Assembly (NCBI GenBank): GCA_036960405.1 | Contig: JBALWS010000049.1 | Location: forward strand, 1-28,711 | Direction: 5' to 3' | Origin: Motiliproteus sp036960405 | GTDB lineage: Bacteria; Pseudomonadota; Gammaproteobacteria; Pseudomonadales; Balneatricaceae | DNA: 28,711 nt | In this document: piece after piece, positions 1 through 8,988 of the stretch | How positions within the stretch are numbered: the first letter of the stretch is position 1 | Layout of the letters: each line of letters begins with the position of its first letter | Position numbers and translations under genes: made by a program | Notes under the pieces: generated by a model | The model's database searches: none | The model's input: only the letters and a program-made list of their open reading frames with translations | Told to the model about the DNA's origin: nothing

Positions 1-51
1 ACCGGCCTGTCACGCCGGGGGTCGCGGGTTCGAGTCCCGTCCGTTCCGCCA
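1..51 (+). tRNA. tRNA-Asp (GUC), 3' part only
   Basis: The window opens inside a tRNA. The anticodon stem (2-6 with 14-18) closes a 7-base loop, CTGTCAC at 7-13, whose anticodon GTC is at 9-11. It is followed by the variable loop, a T arm containing TTCGAGT, the 3' acceptor strand and an encoded CCA at 49-51. The visible part matches the enterobacterial tRNA-Asp pattern almost base for base. The D arm and 5' acceptor strand lie outside the window. The T-rich stretch after it (52-80) has no clear hairpin. Confidence 0.95.
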
Positions 52-172
52 CTTTTTCTGTTTTATCCTCTTTTTATTCCTATTTGATAGCGCGGCGCTC
101 TATCGCCGACTACTTTTTTCTCCGCCTAAAAACTGTTTTGCCTAACTTTACTGTAGCTGTGGTCGGTTGCGG

Positions 173-201
173 TTAAATTGTTCCGCGTTGAGCTCTATAA
201 T
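173..201 (+). promoter_or_regulatory. Candidate sigma70 promoter of nadK
   Basis: A perfect -10 hexamer TATAAT lies at 196-201. With a 17-base spacer the -35 would be TTAAAT at 173-178, which matches the consensus in only three positions. The predicted start of transcription is near 208, giving a leader of about 42 bases to the nadK ATG. The -10 is convincing, the -35 weak. Confidence 0.55.
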
Positions 202-249
202 GGCTCCGGGTTTGGCGGCGAGATGCGGCCGACATGACAGGCTAACTCG

Positions 250-1131
250 ATGGATTGTTTCAGAAATATTGGTTTGGTTGGACGCCAGGGGAGTACCCCG
301 GTGCTGCAGTCGCTCGAACATCTGATCCCGTTCCTGCAGGGTAGGGGGTTAAATGTCATCATCGATCAGCGTATCTCCGATGTGATGCCTAATCACGGCT
401 TGCAAGAGAGCACGGTCAAGATGATGGGGCAGAGCTGCGATCTGGTGGTTGTGGTCGGCGGCGACGGCAGCCTGCTGGGCGCTGCCCGTGAACTGGCTCG
501 GTCGGATGTGCCGGTGCTGGGTATTAATCGTGGCAGCCTGGGTTTTTTGACCGATATCGCTCCCGATGAGATCGAGCAGAAGGTGGGTGAAGTGCTGCGC
601 GGCGAGTATCACGCCGAACCCCGGTTTTTGATTGAGGCGGTGGTTCGCCGTAACGACGAACTGGTTGGTTCGGGCACCGCGCTGAACGATATCATTCTCC
701 ATCCTGGTCAGGCGGCTAAGATGATTCGCTTCGAACTCTACATCGAGGGCCAGTTCGTCTATTCGCAGCGCTCCGATGGCTTGATCGTCTCAACCCCGAC
801 GGGCTCTACCGCTTATGCGCTATCCGGTGGCGGTCCGATTATGCATCCTCGCCTCGATGCGCTGGTGTTGGTACCGATCTTCCCGCATACCCTGACCAGC
901 CGGCCGATCGTGGTGGATGGCAATGTTGAGCTGAAAATTGTGGTTGCCGAGCGCAATGATACGTCACCGTTTATAAGCTGCGATGGTCAGCACCAGATCC
1001 CTTGTCTTCCCGGGGATACCATCAACATCCGCAAGAAACCGCATAAACTGCAGCTTATTCACCCGCTGAGCTACGACTATTACGAATCTTGCCGGTCTAA
1101 ATTGGGCTGGGGCTCAAAGCTGGGCGAATAG
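250..1131 (+). CDS. nadK: NAD kinase
   Basis: This cytosolic enzyme phosphorylates NAD at the 2' position of its adenosine ribose using ATP, the only de novo route to NADP. The 293-residue product has the family's usual length (E. coli NadK has 292) and its order of motifs: GGDG at 70-73 (ATP/NAD phosphate binding, containing the catalytic Asp), NRGSLGFL at 93-100, the ND pair at 146-147 that contacts nicotinamide ribose, TPTGSTAY at 182-189 and SGGGP at 192-196. The C-terminal LHP-type motif and a KLGW tail also match. The ATG at 250 has no strong ribosome binding site, but the resulting N terminus aligns with known NadK proteins. It lies alone behind a good -10 box and is 96 bases ahead of the phosphoesterase gene. 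Confidence 0.97.
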   Translation: MDCFRNIGLVGRQGSTPVLQSLEHLIPFLQGRGLNVIIDQRISDVMPNHGLQESTVKMMGQSCDLVVVVGGDGSLLGAARELARSDVPVLGINRGSLGFLTDIAPDEIEQKVGEVLRGEYHAEPRFLIEAVVRRNDELVGSGTALNDIILHPGQAAKMIRFELYIEGQFVYSQRSDGLIVSTPTGSTAYALSGGGPIMHPRLDALVLVPIFPHTLTSRPIVVDGNVELKIVVAERNDTSPFISCDGQHQIPCLPGDTINIRKKPHKLQLIHPLSYDYYESCRSKLGWGSKLGE

Positions 1132-1227
1132 GCGGCTAGCTCAAGGGTTGTTAGGGTAAAGACGGAGGAAGGATGAGATACGGTAACGCTAACTGGATCG
1201 AGTTTGCTTGGCAGCAAAGGAGAGCAT

Positions 1228-2202
1228 GTGGAGTTTGATGGTTACGACCTGATTGGAGATGTGCACGGCTGTGCGCGCTCGCTCGAACAACTGCTGCAGA
1301 AGTTGGGCTATCGTTTGCGCAGCGGATGTTACCGCCACCCTTCTCGGCAGGCGATCTTTATTGGCGATATCGTCGATCGAGGTACCGCTATCCGCGAATC
1401 GTTGCGAATGGTTCGTACTATGGTTGAGCAAGGCAGTGCACAGATTCTGATCGGCAATCATGAGTACAACTGTGTCACCTATTGCGAGCCTGCTCGTCCC
1501 GACTCCGAGCGCTGCTACTTGCGTGAGCACAACTCGCGCCATGAGCACCAGATCCGCGAGACCTTGCAGCAGATGGACGCTTGTCCCAGTGAATGGCGCG
1601 ATTATCTACGCTGGTTCCGTCAATTGCCGCTGTATCTGGAGACGCCCTTTTTTCGTGCTGTGCACGCTTGTTGGGATCTGGAATCGATCGATCAGCTAAG
1701 GGCGCAAGGGATTAACAATTTTAGCGACGATGACTTTTTACATCGTTCGGTAGAGCGGGGCGGTTTTGAATGGAAAGTGGTCGACCGGCTATTGCGGGGG
1801 ACCTATTTGAAGTTGCCCAACAATGAATCGATGCAAACTGCCGAAGGCTTCAACCGTCATGTTTATCGTACCAAGTTTTGGCAACAGAACCCTCAGCAGC
1901 ACCAAGATATAGTGTTCCAGCCCGACCCACTGCCCGAGCATATCGCCAGTCAGTCGTTGACGGCTGACGATCGAAAACGACTGCTGCATTACGGCTCCGA
2001 TCAGAAACCGCTATTTATCGGCCACTATTGGCGCCAAGGACAACCGCAGCCGATCACCAGTAATATTGTTTGTCTGGACTACAGTGCGGTCAAAGCGGGC
2101 AAGTTGGTGGCGTATCGAATGGATATTGAAACCCGGCTCGATGCCGCTAAATTTGTCTGGGTCGACGTCGATCCTGCCGATGTTGACTTGCAGGGAGCCT
2201 GA
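1228..2202 (+). CDS. Metallophosphoesterase (PrpE/ApaH-like)
   Basis: This is a calcineurin-like binuclear metallophosphoesterase of 324 residues. The metal-ligand motifs are all in the N-terminal third: GDVHG (D11, H13), GDIVDRG at 46-52 and GNHE at 76-79. Relatives hydrolyse dinucleoside polyphosphates or protein phosphates; the substrate here cannot be told from sequence. The reading frame stays open to a TTG at 1204, but a GTG at 1228 is preferred because AAGGAG (1217-1222) sits 5 bases upstream and the protein then begins just before the first catalytic motif. The stop is 5 bases ahead of the rhomboid gene, so the two are probably cotranscribed. Confidence 0.88.
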   Translation: MEFDGYDLIGDVHGCARSLEQLLQKLGYRLRSGCYRHPSRQAIFIGDIVDRGTAIRESLRMVRTMVEQGSAQILIGNHEYNCVTYCEPARPDSERCYLREHNSRHEHQIRETLQQMDACPSEWRDYLRWFRQLPLYLETPFFRAVHACWDLESIDQLRAQGINNFSDDDFLHRSVERGGFEWKVVDRLLRGTYLKLPNNESMQTAEGFNRHVYRTKFWQQNPQQHQDIVFQPDPLPEHIASQSLTADDRKRLLHYGSDQKPLFIGHYWRQGQPQPITSNIVCLDYSAVKAGKLVAYRMDIETRLDAAKFVWVDVDPADVDLQGA

Positions 2203-2207
2203 TCGGA

Positions 2208-3062
2208 ATGATCAAACTGCTGGAACTACCGGCTGATGAGGACCTAAGCGCGTTTACTGGGTTTTTATGGCGCCATCGAATTCGCCATCGAATCACCCAT
2301 TTTGAGACTGCTCAGCAGTTGTGGCTGGCTGATCCTGGCGATGCGGAATTTGTGATCGAATATTTTGAGCGCTGGCGTAATGGTGAGGTCCTCGACGGCG
2401 CCGTCGATAGCCCGCAGCCGCAGATCTCCAGCCGAGCGCGATTGTCACTGGCTTGGTATAGCTTTCCAGTGACCCTCAGTCTGATCGCTTTGAGTCTGCT
2501 GTTAACACTGTTATCGGGGTTTGGAGATAACCTGCAATGGCTGCACTGGTTCTCCTTTGTGGATTTTAATTTTCAAGGCGACTACCTGCTGTTTCAGAGT
2601 ATCGAAACCTTGTTTCAGGGTGGCCAGTGGTGGCGTTTTCTGACCCCTATCTTTCTGCATTTTAGCTTGATGCACTTGGTGTTTAACCTGCTATGGACCT
2701 GGGAGTTGGGCCGGCGGGTCGAGCTGATGCAGGGCAAACTACGCTTGCTGTGGTTAGCGCTGCTGATCGGTATTGTTTCTAACGTGGCCCAGTTTATGAT
2801 GACCGGCCCGCTGTTTGGCGGCCTGTCAGGGGTGATCTTCGGTTTAATGGGGTATACCTGGTTGTGGGATCGGCTCTACCCTGAGCAGCGCTTTGGTATG
2901 CCACCGGCACTGATGACCTTTATGATGATCTGGCTGGTGTTGGGGGTGAGTGGCTTGATCGAGAAGATGGGGTTTGGCTCTATCGCCAATACGGCGCATC
3001 TGGTCGGTTTGTTAAGTGGACTGGCTTGTGTGCTGCCTTCCCGGCTGCTGAGTCGACCCTAA
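2208..3062 (+). CDS. glpG: Rhomboid intramembrane serine protease, GlpG type
   Basis: This inner-membrane protease cleaves transmembrane segments of other proteins. The 284-residue protein has a cytoplasmic N-terminal domain (about 1-65) like that of E. coli GlpG, then six predicted membrane helices. The catalytic elements are visible: the HxxxxHxxxN pattern at H151/H156/N160 (oxyanion-hole side), GLSG with the nucleophile S207, and the catalytic H264 in a late helix. The segment around 141-170 (WWRF, HFSLMHLVFN) is close to E. coli GlpG. It starts five bases after the phosphoesterase stop. In E. coli glpG lies beside glpE and glpR; here that context is absent. Confidence 0.93.
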   Translation: MIKLLELPADEDLSAFTGFLWRHRIRHRITHFETAQQLWLADPGDAEFVIEYFERWRNGEVLDGAVDSPQPQISSRARLSLAWYSFPVTLSLIALSLLLTLLSGFGDNLQWLHWFSFVDFNFQGDYLLFQSIETLFQGGQWWRFLTPIFLHFSLMHLVFNLLWTWELGRRVELMQGKLRLLWLALLIGIVSNVAQFMMTGPLFGGLSGVIFGLMGYTWLWDRLYPEQRFGMPPALMTFMMIWLVLGVSGLIEKMGFGSIANTAHLVGLLSGLACVLPSRLLSRP

Positions 3063-3151
3063 CCTCTATTTGAACGTTACCTTAAATTGGCACGGCGAGG
3101 CGATGATAGCTACGCTGTTTGCTGCGATACCTCCCGTTATAGAGATTCTTT

Positions 3152-5005
3152 ATGCTGTCTTTTTTTGAACGGCTGATCCCCCCTTTTCCTAGCGCTGAAC
3201 CGACCCCGCCACCTAAAGGGATCTACGCTTTTTGTCGTCACTACACCCGTGGTATGGAGGTTCCTCTGATACTGATGTCGGTGCTGACGGCGCTGTTGGC
3301 GATCTTGGAAGTGTCATTGTTTGGCTTTATGGGGCAGTTGGTGGACTGGTTGTCGGGCCAGGACCCGGAGACGTTTTTAGAGCGTGAGGCCGATTCACTG
3401 TTGTGGATGAGCGGTTTGGTGCTGGTGGTGTTGCCGCTACTGGTCTATCTGCACTCGTTGCTGGTGCATCAAGCACTGTTGGGCAACTACCCGATGTCGA
3501 TCCGCTGGTTGGCGCACCGTTATCTGCTGGGGCAGAGCGTGTCGTTCTACCAGGATGATTTTGCCGGTCGTTTGGCCACCAAAGTGATGCAAACTTCGCT
3601 GTCGGTGCGCGAAACGGTGATGAAGCTGCTCAACGTGTTGATGTATGTGCTGGTCTATTTCACCAGTATGTTGGTGTTGCTGGCCCAGGCTGATTATCGA
3701 CTGGCGCTGCCGATGCTGGTTTGGCTGGCGCTCTATATCGGCTTGCAGCTGTACTTTGTGCCGCAGCTTAAGCGGGTGTCGACCGAGCAGGCGCATGCCC
3801 GCTCGACCATGACCGGGCGCGTGGTCGATAGCTACACCAATATTGCTACGGTTAAGTTGTTCGCCCATACCCGGCAGGAGGCGGATTATGCTCAACAGGG
3901 GATGGATCAGTTTCTGGATACCGTCTATCGACAGATGCGGTTGGCGACCGCGATCAATGTTGGGGTGCAGATCAGCAACTATGTGCTGGCGTTTGTGATC
4001 GCGGCGTTGTCGATCTGGCTATGGTCGTTGAGTGCGATCAGTGTCGGGGCGATCGCCATCGCGGTCAGCCTGGCGCTGCGACTTAACGGCATGTCGCAGT
4101 GGATTATGTGGGAAGTCAGCTCGCTGTTTGAAAACATCGGTACCGTTGCCGACGGAATGAGTACCCTATCGAAGCCCCGAGAGGTACAGGATCGTGCCGA
4201 TGCCAAACCGCTTCGAGTCAGCCAAGGTGCACTCGAATTTGATGCGATCCGCTTTCATTACGGTCAGGGTGAGAGCGTGATTGATAATCTCAGTCTGGCG
4301 ATCAAGCCGGGTGAAAAGGTCGGCTTGGTGGGACGTTCCGGTGCGGGTAAGTCGACGCTGGTGAACCTGCTGCTGCGGTTTCACGACCTCGAAGGTGGAC
4401 AGATACGCATCGATGGTCAGAGCATTGCCGAGGTGCAGCAGGAGACGCTACGTGCCCAGATCGGCATGGTGACTCAGGACACCTCGCTACTGCATCGCTC
4501 GGTGCGGGACAATATTCTCTACGGTCGTCCCGATGCTAGCGAACAGCAGTTGATCGCTGCGGCAACCCAGGCCGAAGCCCATCAGTTTATTCAGGGACTG
4601 GTCGACTCGCACGGTAATCGCGGCTACGACGCCCAGGTGGGCGAGCGTGGGGTGAAACTCTCGGGTGGCCAGCGGCAGCGCATTGCTATCGCCCGCGCGC
4701 TGCTTAAAGACGCACCGGTATTGGTGCTCGATGAAGCGACCTCGGCGCTCGACTCCGAAGTCGAGGCGGCTATTCAGAAGAGTCTCTATCAATTGATGAG
4801 TGGCAAGACCGTTATTGCCATCGCCCACCGGCTCTCGACCATCGCCGCGATGGATCGGCTGATCGTGCTCGATCAGGGTGAAATAGTCGAACAGGGAACC
4901 CACCATCAGCTGATTAAAAACGGTGGTATTTACGCCCAGCTTTGGGCGCATCAAACCGGTGGTTTTTTGGGTGTGGAAATTGAGGCTGATTCAACCTCTG
5001 GCTGA
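3152..5005 (+). CDS. ABC exporter half-transporter (fused membrane and ATPase domains)
   Basis: The 617-residue protein has an exporter membrane domain (six helices, about residues 35-330) followed by a complete ATPase domain. The ATPase motifs are Walker A GRSGAGKS at 394-401, Q-loop Q442, signature LSGGQ at 503-507, Walker B VLVLDE at 523-528 and H-loop H559. Such half-transporters work as homo- or heterodimers and export lipids, drugs or peptides across the inner membrane. No partner half-transporter or membrane-fusion protein is adjacent, so a homodimer is the simpler reading, and the substrate is unknown. The 89-base gap upstream holds no clear promoter. The stop codon overlaps a perfect small hairpin. 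Confidence 0.93.
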   Translation: MLSFFERLIPPFPSAEPTPPPKGIYAFCRHYTRGMEVPLILMSVLTALLAILEVSLFGFMGQLVDWLSGQDPETFLEREADSLLWMSGLVLVVLPLLVYLHSLLVHQALLGNYPMSIRWLAHRYLLGQSVSFYQDDFAGRLATKVMQTSLSVRETVMKLLNVLMYVLVYFTSMLVLLAQADYRLALPMLVWLALYIGLQLYFVPQLKRVSTEQAHARSTMTGRVVDSYTNIATVKLFAHTRQEADYAQQGMDQFLDTVYRQMRLATAINVGVQISNYVLAFVIAALSIWLWSLSAISVGAIAIAVSLALRLNGMSQWIMWEVSSLFENIGTVADGMSTLSKPREVQDRADAKPLRVSQGALEFDAIRFHYGQGESVIDNLSLAIKPGEKVGLVGRSGAGKSTLVNLLLRFHDLEGGQIRIDGQSIAEVQQETLRAQIGMVTQDTSLLHRSVRDNILYGRPDASEQQLIAAATQAEAHQFIQGLVDSHGNRGYDAQVGERGVKLSGGQRQRIAIARALLKDAPVLVLDEATSALDSEVEAAIQKSLYQLMSGKTVIAIAHRLSTIAAMDRLIVLDQGEIVEQGTHHQLIKNGGIYAQLWAHQTGGFLGVEIEADSTSG

Positions 5006-5010
5006 GGTTG
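4992..5010. terminator. Hairpin at the end of the ABC transporter gene
   Basis: CAACCTC (4992-4998) and GAGGTTG (5004-5010) form a perfect 7-bp stem with a 5-base loop that includes part of the stop codon. It lies between convergent genes, where a bidirectional terminator would be expected. There is no T-run on either side, so it may instead be a processing or stability element. Confidence 0.3.
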
Positions 5011-5083
5011 GGCTGGCCAGGTTAAGAGTATGGTGAGTTTAGGTGAGGGGCTCTGAGAAAATAGCCTGTGCGACCCAATGTAC

Positions 5084-6079
5084 TCAGGGTAACAGTGTTG
5101 ATATTTCAGAGAAGCCTGCAGGAAGGGTGATGCCCCATTTATCCAGTTGGGTCTGGCTGAATACAAACTGTCCTTCGTCGGAGGATTGCGGCAGCCTCGG
5201 AAGCGGGGCTCCCGCTAACACATCAGCGGCGATGGTTGCCGCCACTTTGCCTTGGGTATAACCGTCGAGTACCAGTCCACCGATCGCCATATCGTGACCG
5301 ACGGCGAATTCCCAGAACGCAAATAGGGGCACCTTGGTGTGCGATGATGACCAGGTGATGACCTCTTGCGCGGGGACGTGTGCGCCGTTCTTCTCGGTTA
5401 GAGTGTGGTATAGGCCCACGACAATCGCGTCATATTCGAGCGCTTCGGCGCTAACAACCGCTTCGCGCCAATCGTCAATGTTACCAATTAAGCGGATGTG
5501 CACATCGACAGGCCCCACAGTGCGCTGCTGTTTACCTTGAAATTGCTCCTCTAGCAGCGCCTGGGCGGTGGTGCCGTCGTCGAATAGAATCAGCACTTTG
5601 TTCAGCGTTCCCTCCATGACCTCGCGCATGTAGATAATCGAGCGGTTCAGCAGCGGTCGCTCCAGCACTCCGGTGATATTTCTCGGTATCTTTGAAAAAT
5701 AGTTGCGGGGGTTGTTGTTTACCCCCAAGTAGATCACCGGCGTATCGGTGTCTGCAAGACGGCGTCCAAGGTGTTTTAGTGCGTTGTCATCGCCGAGGAT
5801 CACCAGGTCGGGCTGGGTGTCACGGTAGGCTTGCCAAGCTAAGTCCGCACGTAGCGGGTGTTCTGAGGTCGGTAAGCGTTTGGTGTCCATCTGGAAAAAA
5901 TGCAGCTCGGCGGAATCGCCCAGGATATCGTTGATGCCGCGACGGTAATCAGCATCCCATTGATAGCTGGCGTGATAGCTTTCGATAACCAGTACCGAGG
6001 CCCGTTGCTCGGCTTGCCCCTGCCCAGAGCAAATTAGGGCCATTAGAGCCAGTAAAAGGAAACTTGGATGACGAATCAT
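5084..6079 (-). CDS. Orphan periplasmic ABC_sub_bind-family protein
   Basis: The 331-residue protein starts with a signal peptide (short basic start, hydrophobic core, cleavage probably after GQGQA). The rest reads as a two-lobed Rossmann-like binding protein of the ABC transporter substrate-binding family PF04392: an opening strand VLVIESYHASYQWD, DLVILGDDNALK, VIYLGVNNNP and VPLFAFWEFAVGHDMAIGG. Many relatives of this type are found with diguanylate cyclases or sensor kinases rather than transporters, and act as ligand-sensing modules. No permease or ATPase is next to it; the convergent ABC protein is an exporter and is not a likely partner. The ligand is unknown. It is followed by a 180-base gap and then ychJ on the same strand. 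Confidence 0.8.
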   Translation of the reverse strand: MIRHPSFLLLALMALICSGQGQAEQRASVLVIESYHASYQWDADYRRGINDILGDSAELHFFQMDTKRLPTSEHPLRADLAWQAYRDTQPDLVILGDDNALKHLGRRLADTDTPVIYLGVNNNPRNYFSKIPRNITGVLERPLLNRSIIYMREVMEGTLNKVLILFDDGTTAQALLEEQFQGKQQRTVGPVDVHIRLIGNIDDWREAVVSAEALEYDAIVVGLYHTLTEKNGAHVPAQEVITWSSSHTKVPLFAFWEFAVGHDMAIGGLVLDGYTQGKVAATIAADVLAGAPLPRLPQSSDEGQFVFSQTQLDKWGITLPAGFSEISTLLP

Positions 6080-6259
6080 TTAGCGTTCCGTAGTTTCAGG
6101 GAAAATAGCATTTGCTTGACCGGCCACCGATTCAGCAATGCTTTTTAAACAAATAATAGATCTTATCGAAGGCCCAAAGCGAGCGAAAAAATGTCTTGCT
6201 GGTGTGATAAGTATCTAGCCAGGGACCGCTAGCGTGTTGGGAGCGGTATCGGGCAGAAG

Positions 6260-6769
6260 CTAACCGCAGCAGCGTTTGAACTTGCGTCCCGATCCGCAAA
6301 GGCAGGGTGCGTTGCGTTCGGGTTTAACGGTTTTTATCGATGTGTGACCGTCACAGTAATACCAACGCTGATCTATGCGTAAGAATCGAGACCGTTCCTG
6401 CAGTGCGGCAAAATGGCCTTGCTCGCTGAATGTGGCGATAAAACTGACTTCGCCTTGGTCATCATCGTGAGCGCCAGCTTGGGCCGAGATGATCTGGAGC
6501 TGCAACCAGCGGATCTGCTGCTTATCCTCCAGCAAGCTCTGCCGGTTTAAACCTTGGCGGAAATCGGGGTGGGTGGTGGCGATCAGGTAATCGACTTCGC
6601 CCAACGCGTAAGCGCTGTAGCGCGACCGCATCAGCGCTTCGGCGGTGGCGGCGGGGCGGCTGCCGTTGATGGCTGGCTGGCAGCATTGTTGATAGCTAAC
6701 CAAAGAACCACAAGGGCAGTGGCTAGTAATCGGGTTGTTAGTCACCGATGCCGCTGAATCTTTTTCCAT
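6260..6769 (-). CDS. ychJ: YchJ/UPF0225-family protein with two SEC-C motifs
   Basis: The protein has the YchJ architecture: an N-terminal SEC-C zinc motif (CPCGS...CC), a central NTF2-like fold with the conserved MRSRYSAYALGEVDYL segment, and a C-terminal SEC-C motif (CLCGSGRKFKRCCG). SEC-C modules bind zinc through three cysteines plus C/H; in SecA the same module contacts SecB and ribosomes. The cellular role of YchJ is not established. The frame is open back to 6832, but the extra 21 residues do not resemble the family. The ATG at 6769 is therefore chosen, with a poorly spaced AGGG 12 bases upstream. The gene is divergent from sbcB. Confidence 0.85.
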   Translation of the reverse strand: MEKDSAASVTNNPITSHCPCGSLVSYQQCCQPAINGSRPAATAEALMRSRYSAYALGEVDYLIATTHPDFRQGLNRQSLLEDKQQIRWLQLQIISAQAGAHDDDQGEVSFIATFSEQGHFAALQERSRFLRIDQRWYYCDGHTSIKTVKPERNAPCLCGSGRKFKRCCG

Positions 6770-6891
6770 ACTGGCCGATAACCCTTGAAGATAATGATGA
6801 CGGAGTGTGCCATAGGTCGAGCCGTTTTTCATCGTGATGACAAGCCGTTACACTGTGCCGCTGGCAATCGTTATAAGAGATTTGTAGACCG

Positions 6892-8334
6892 ATGAGTGCA
6901 CCCCAATTCAGCTTTTATTGGCACGATTACGAGACATTTGGTGCCACGCCGATGGTTGACCGGCCGGTGCAGTTTGCCGGTATCCGCACCGATGCCGAGT
7001 TAAATATCATCGGTGATCCGCTGATGATCTTCTGTCGGCCCGCAGAAGATTACCTGCCGCAGCCGGAGGCCTGTCTGATTACCGGGATAACCCCGCAGCA
7101 GGCGGCTCGTGAAGGGGTGCCAGAGGTTGAATTTATCGGTCGCATTCATCAGCAGCTGGCTCAGCCTGGTACCTGCGGGGTGGGCTACAACAGCTTGCGT
7201 TTCGATGATGAGGTGACGCGCTACACGCTGTACCGCAATTTCTTTGATCCCTATGCTCGAGAGTGGCAAAACGGCAACTCGCGCTGGGATATTATCGACG
7301 TGATGCGGCTAGCACGGGCGCTGCGTCCCGATGGCATCGAGTGGCCCAGTTACGAAGACGGTCGTCCGAGCTTGCGCTTGGAGGACCTGACGCGCGCCAA
7401 CGACTTAAACCACGAAGCGGCGCACGATGCGCTGTCCGATGTTTACGCGACCATTGCGATCGCAAAATTGCTCAAACAGGCACAGCCCAAGCTGTTTGCC
7501 TATGCGTTAAAGCTCAAAGATAAACGTGTTGCCGCGCAGATGTTCGATGTGGCGCGAATGAAACCGGTACTGCATGTGTCGTCGAAGTTTCCCGTGGAAC
7601 GCTTTAATACCGCGCTGGTGGCACCGCTGGCGATGCACCCGGTCAACAAGAACGCAGTGATCGTTTATGACCTCAATATCGATCCGACGCCGATGCTACA
7701 GCTAACCGCCGAACAGATCGCCGCCAAGCTCTATACCCCGACTAGCGAACTGGCCGAAGGCGAGCAGCGGATTCCGCTCAAGCTGGTGCACTTGAATAAG
7801 TCGCCGATGCTGGCACCGGCCAATATGCTTAACACGGCCGAGGCCGAGCGGTTATCGATCTCGGGCGAGATCTGCCGCACGCACCTGACGATGTTGCGTG
7901 GCGCGCAGGGTTTGGTTGATAAAGTTCGGGCGGTATTCGAACAGAGTGATTTTGAGCCCCAAACCGATCCCGACCAGATGCTTTATAGCGGTGGCTTTTT
8001 TGGCGAGTCGGATAAGCAGGCGATGGCGCAGATTCGCAACTGTCAGCCTGCATTGCTGGGCCAGCTGGAACCGATGTTTCAGGACCCTCGGTTGGAGGAG
8101 ATGCTGTTTCGATTTCGGGGGCGTAACTATCCGCAGACCCTCAGCAGTGAAGAGCAGCAGCGTTGGAGTGAATTCTGTAGCCAGCGCTTGTTACAGCCGG
8201 GACCCAAATTGCTGGGGTTTGAACAGTTATTTCAGCAGCTCAACGAGTTGGGCAGCGATCCGCAACTGGCACCCGAAAAACTACACATTTTGCAGGAAGT
8301 GGCAGCCTATGCTGAATCGATCTATCCCGCTTAG
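6892..8334 (+). CDS. sbcB: Exodeoxyribonuclease I
   Basis: ExoI degrades single-stranded DNA 3' to 5' in the cytoplasm and acts in mismatch repair and recombination. The 480-residue product matches E. coli SbcB (475) in length and sequence. The DEDDh active site is complete: D12 and E14 in DYETFG, D105 in the YNSLRFDDE segment, and H178 and D183 in AHDALSDVYA. The region from 200 on is the SH3-like and helical C-terminal part that forms the clamp around ssDNA. The ATG at 6892 gives the expected N terminus; there is no obvious ribosome binding site, and a TATAAG at 6872-6877 hints at a promoter very close to the start. The gene for a secreted protein follows after 35 bases. Confidence 0.96.
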   Translation: MSAPQFSFYWHDYETFGATPMVDRPVQFAGIRTDAELNIIGDPLMIFCRPAEDYLPQPEACLITGITPQQAAREGVPEVEFIGRIHQQLAQPGTCGVGYNSLRFDDEVTRYTLYRNFFDPYAREWQNGNSRWDIIDVMRLARALRPDGIEWPSYEDGRPSLRLEDLTRANDLNHEAAHDALSDVYATIAIAKLLKQAQPKLFAYALKLKDKRVAAQMFDVARMKPVLHVSSKFPVERFNTALVAPLAMHPVNKNAVIVYDLNIDPTPMLQLTAEQIAAKLYTPTSELAEGEQRIPLKLVHLNKSPMLAPANMLNTAEAERLSISGEICRTHLTMLRGAQGLVDKVRAVFEQSDFEPQTDPDQMLYSGGFFGESDKQAMAQIRNCQPALLGQLEPMFQDPRLEEMLFRFRGRNYPQTLSSEEQQRWSEFCSQRLLQPGPKLLGFEQLFQQLNELGSDPQLAPEKLHILQEVAAYAESIYPA

Positions 8335-8369
8335 TCGGCATCTGAGTCAAGGTTGAGATAATCATCACG

Positions 8370-8966
8370 ATGAGCCGACTACGCCGCCATTTATCGCTAC
8401 GCCTTGCTGTTTTATCCGGCGTGGCCTGGTTGGCGCTGCCCTCTGTTTTGCTAGCAGAAAGCCTAGTTGGCCTGCCTTACCTGATCGTGCCTGCTGGAAT
8501 ATCGGATAATCTTCAGAGCGAGTCTTACATCAACGACTACTTTGAAATTAAGGCCGAGCCGATTAACGATCTGGAGGCCGGTTTTATCGAGATCGCTGCC
8601 GATCCGGTGATGGAGCCGGAGATGATCGAGGTGCCACCGGACCGTTATAGTCGCGGCTATCGTAGTGGTATCGATGTTTATCGATATATGGCCGAACACA
8701 GTTTTGACGATGAACCGATGTTGGTGGTCTACGCCAAGGCCGACCCGGCCATGGCGCTACCCGAGGTGGTGGTGATCGCGGCATCGATCGATCCTAACTT
8801 CACCCATGTGACTGCCGCTGAGGCGATCATCGACCCGATCGTGCAGGGCGAAGATCGGGTCTATCTGCATATCAGTACGCCGCCCGAGCCGCCAGCCGGT
8901 GTTGCCAGACCGCCGTCACCGGTTGAACCGATGAAACGGCGCTTCTTTACCGATCAACTGCAGTAA
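8370..8966 (+). CDS. Secreted acidic protein of unknown function
   Basis: I do not recognise this 198-residue protein. It begins with a clear signal peptide: a basic n-region with five arginines in the first eleven residues, a hydrophobic core, and a likely cleavage after LLA. The mature protein is rich in Asp and Glu, with few cysteines, and ends in a proline-rich linker and a basic RRFFTDQLQ tail. No membrane anchor or lipobox is seen, so a periplasmic or outer-surface location is inferred. AAGG about 18 bases upstream is a weak ribosome binding site. The gene follows sbcB on the same strand and its stop is only 22 bases from the convergent protease gene. Confidence 0.75.
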   Translation: MSRLRRHLSLRLAVLSGVAWLALPSVLLAESLVGLPYLIVPAGISDNLQSESYINDYFEIKAEPINDLEAGFIEIAADPVMEPEMIEVPPDRYSRGYRSGIDVYRYMAEHSFDDEPMLVVYAKADPAMALPEVVVIAASIDPNFTHVTAAEAIIDPIVQGEDRVYLHISTPPEPPAGVARPPSPVEPMKRRFFTDQLQ

Positions 8967-8988
8967 CGCGCCGCCTCCGCTAGGTTAA

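Noticed and set aside
3437..3895. A 152-residue ORF antisense to the ABC exporter gene
   Set aside because: The protein is an artefact of the coding strand: Gln/His-rich without structure, and the plus-strand gene is certain.
6225..6247. Hairpin ACCGCT/AGCGGT after ychJ
   Set aside because: The 11-base loop and lack of T-run make it a poor terminator candidate.
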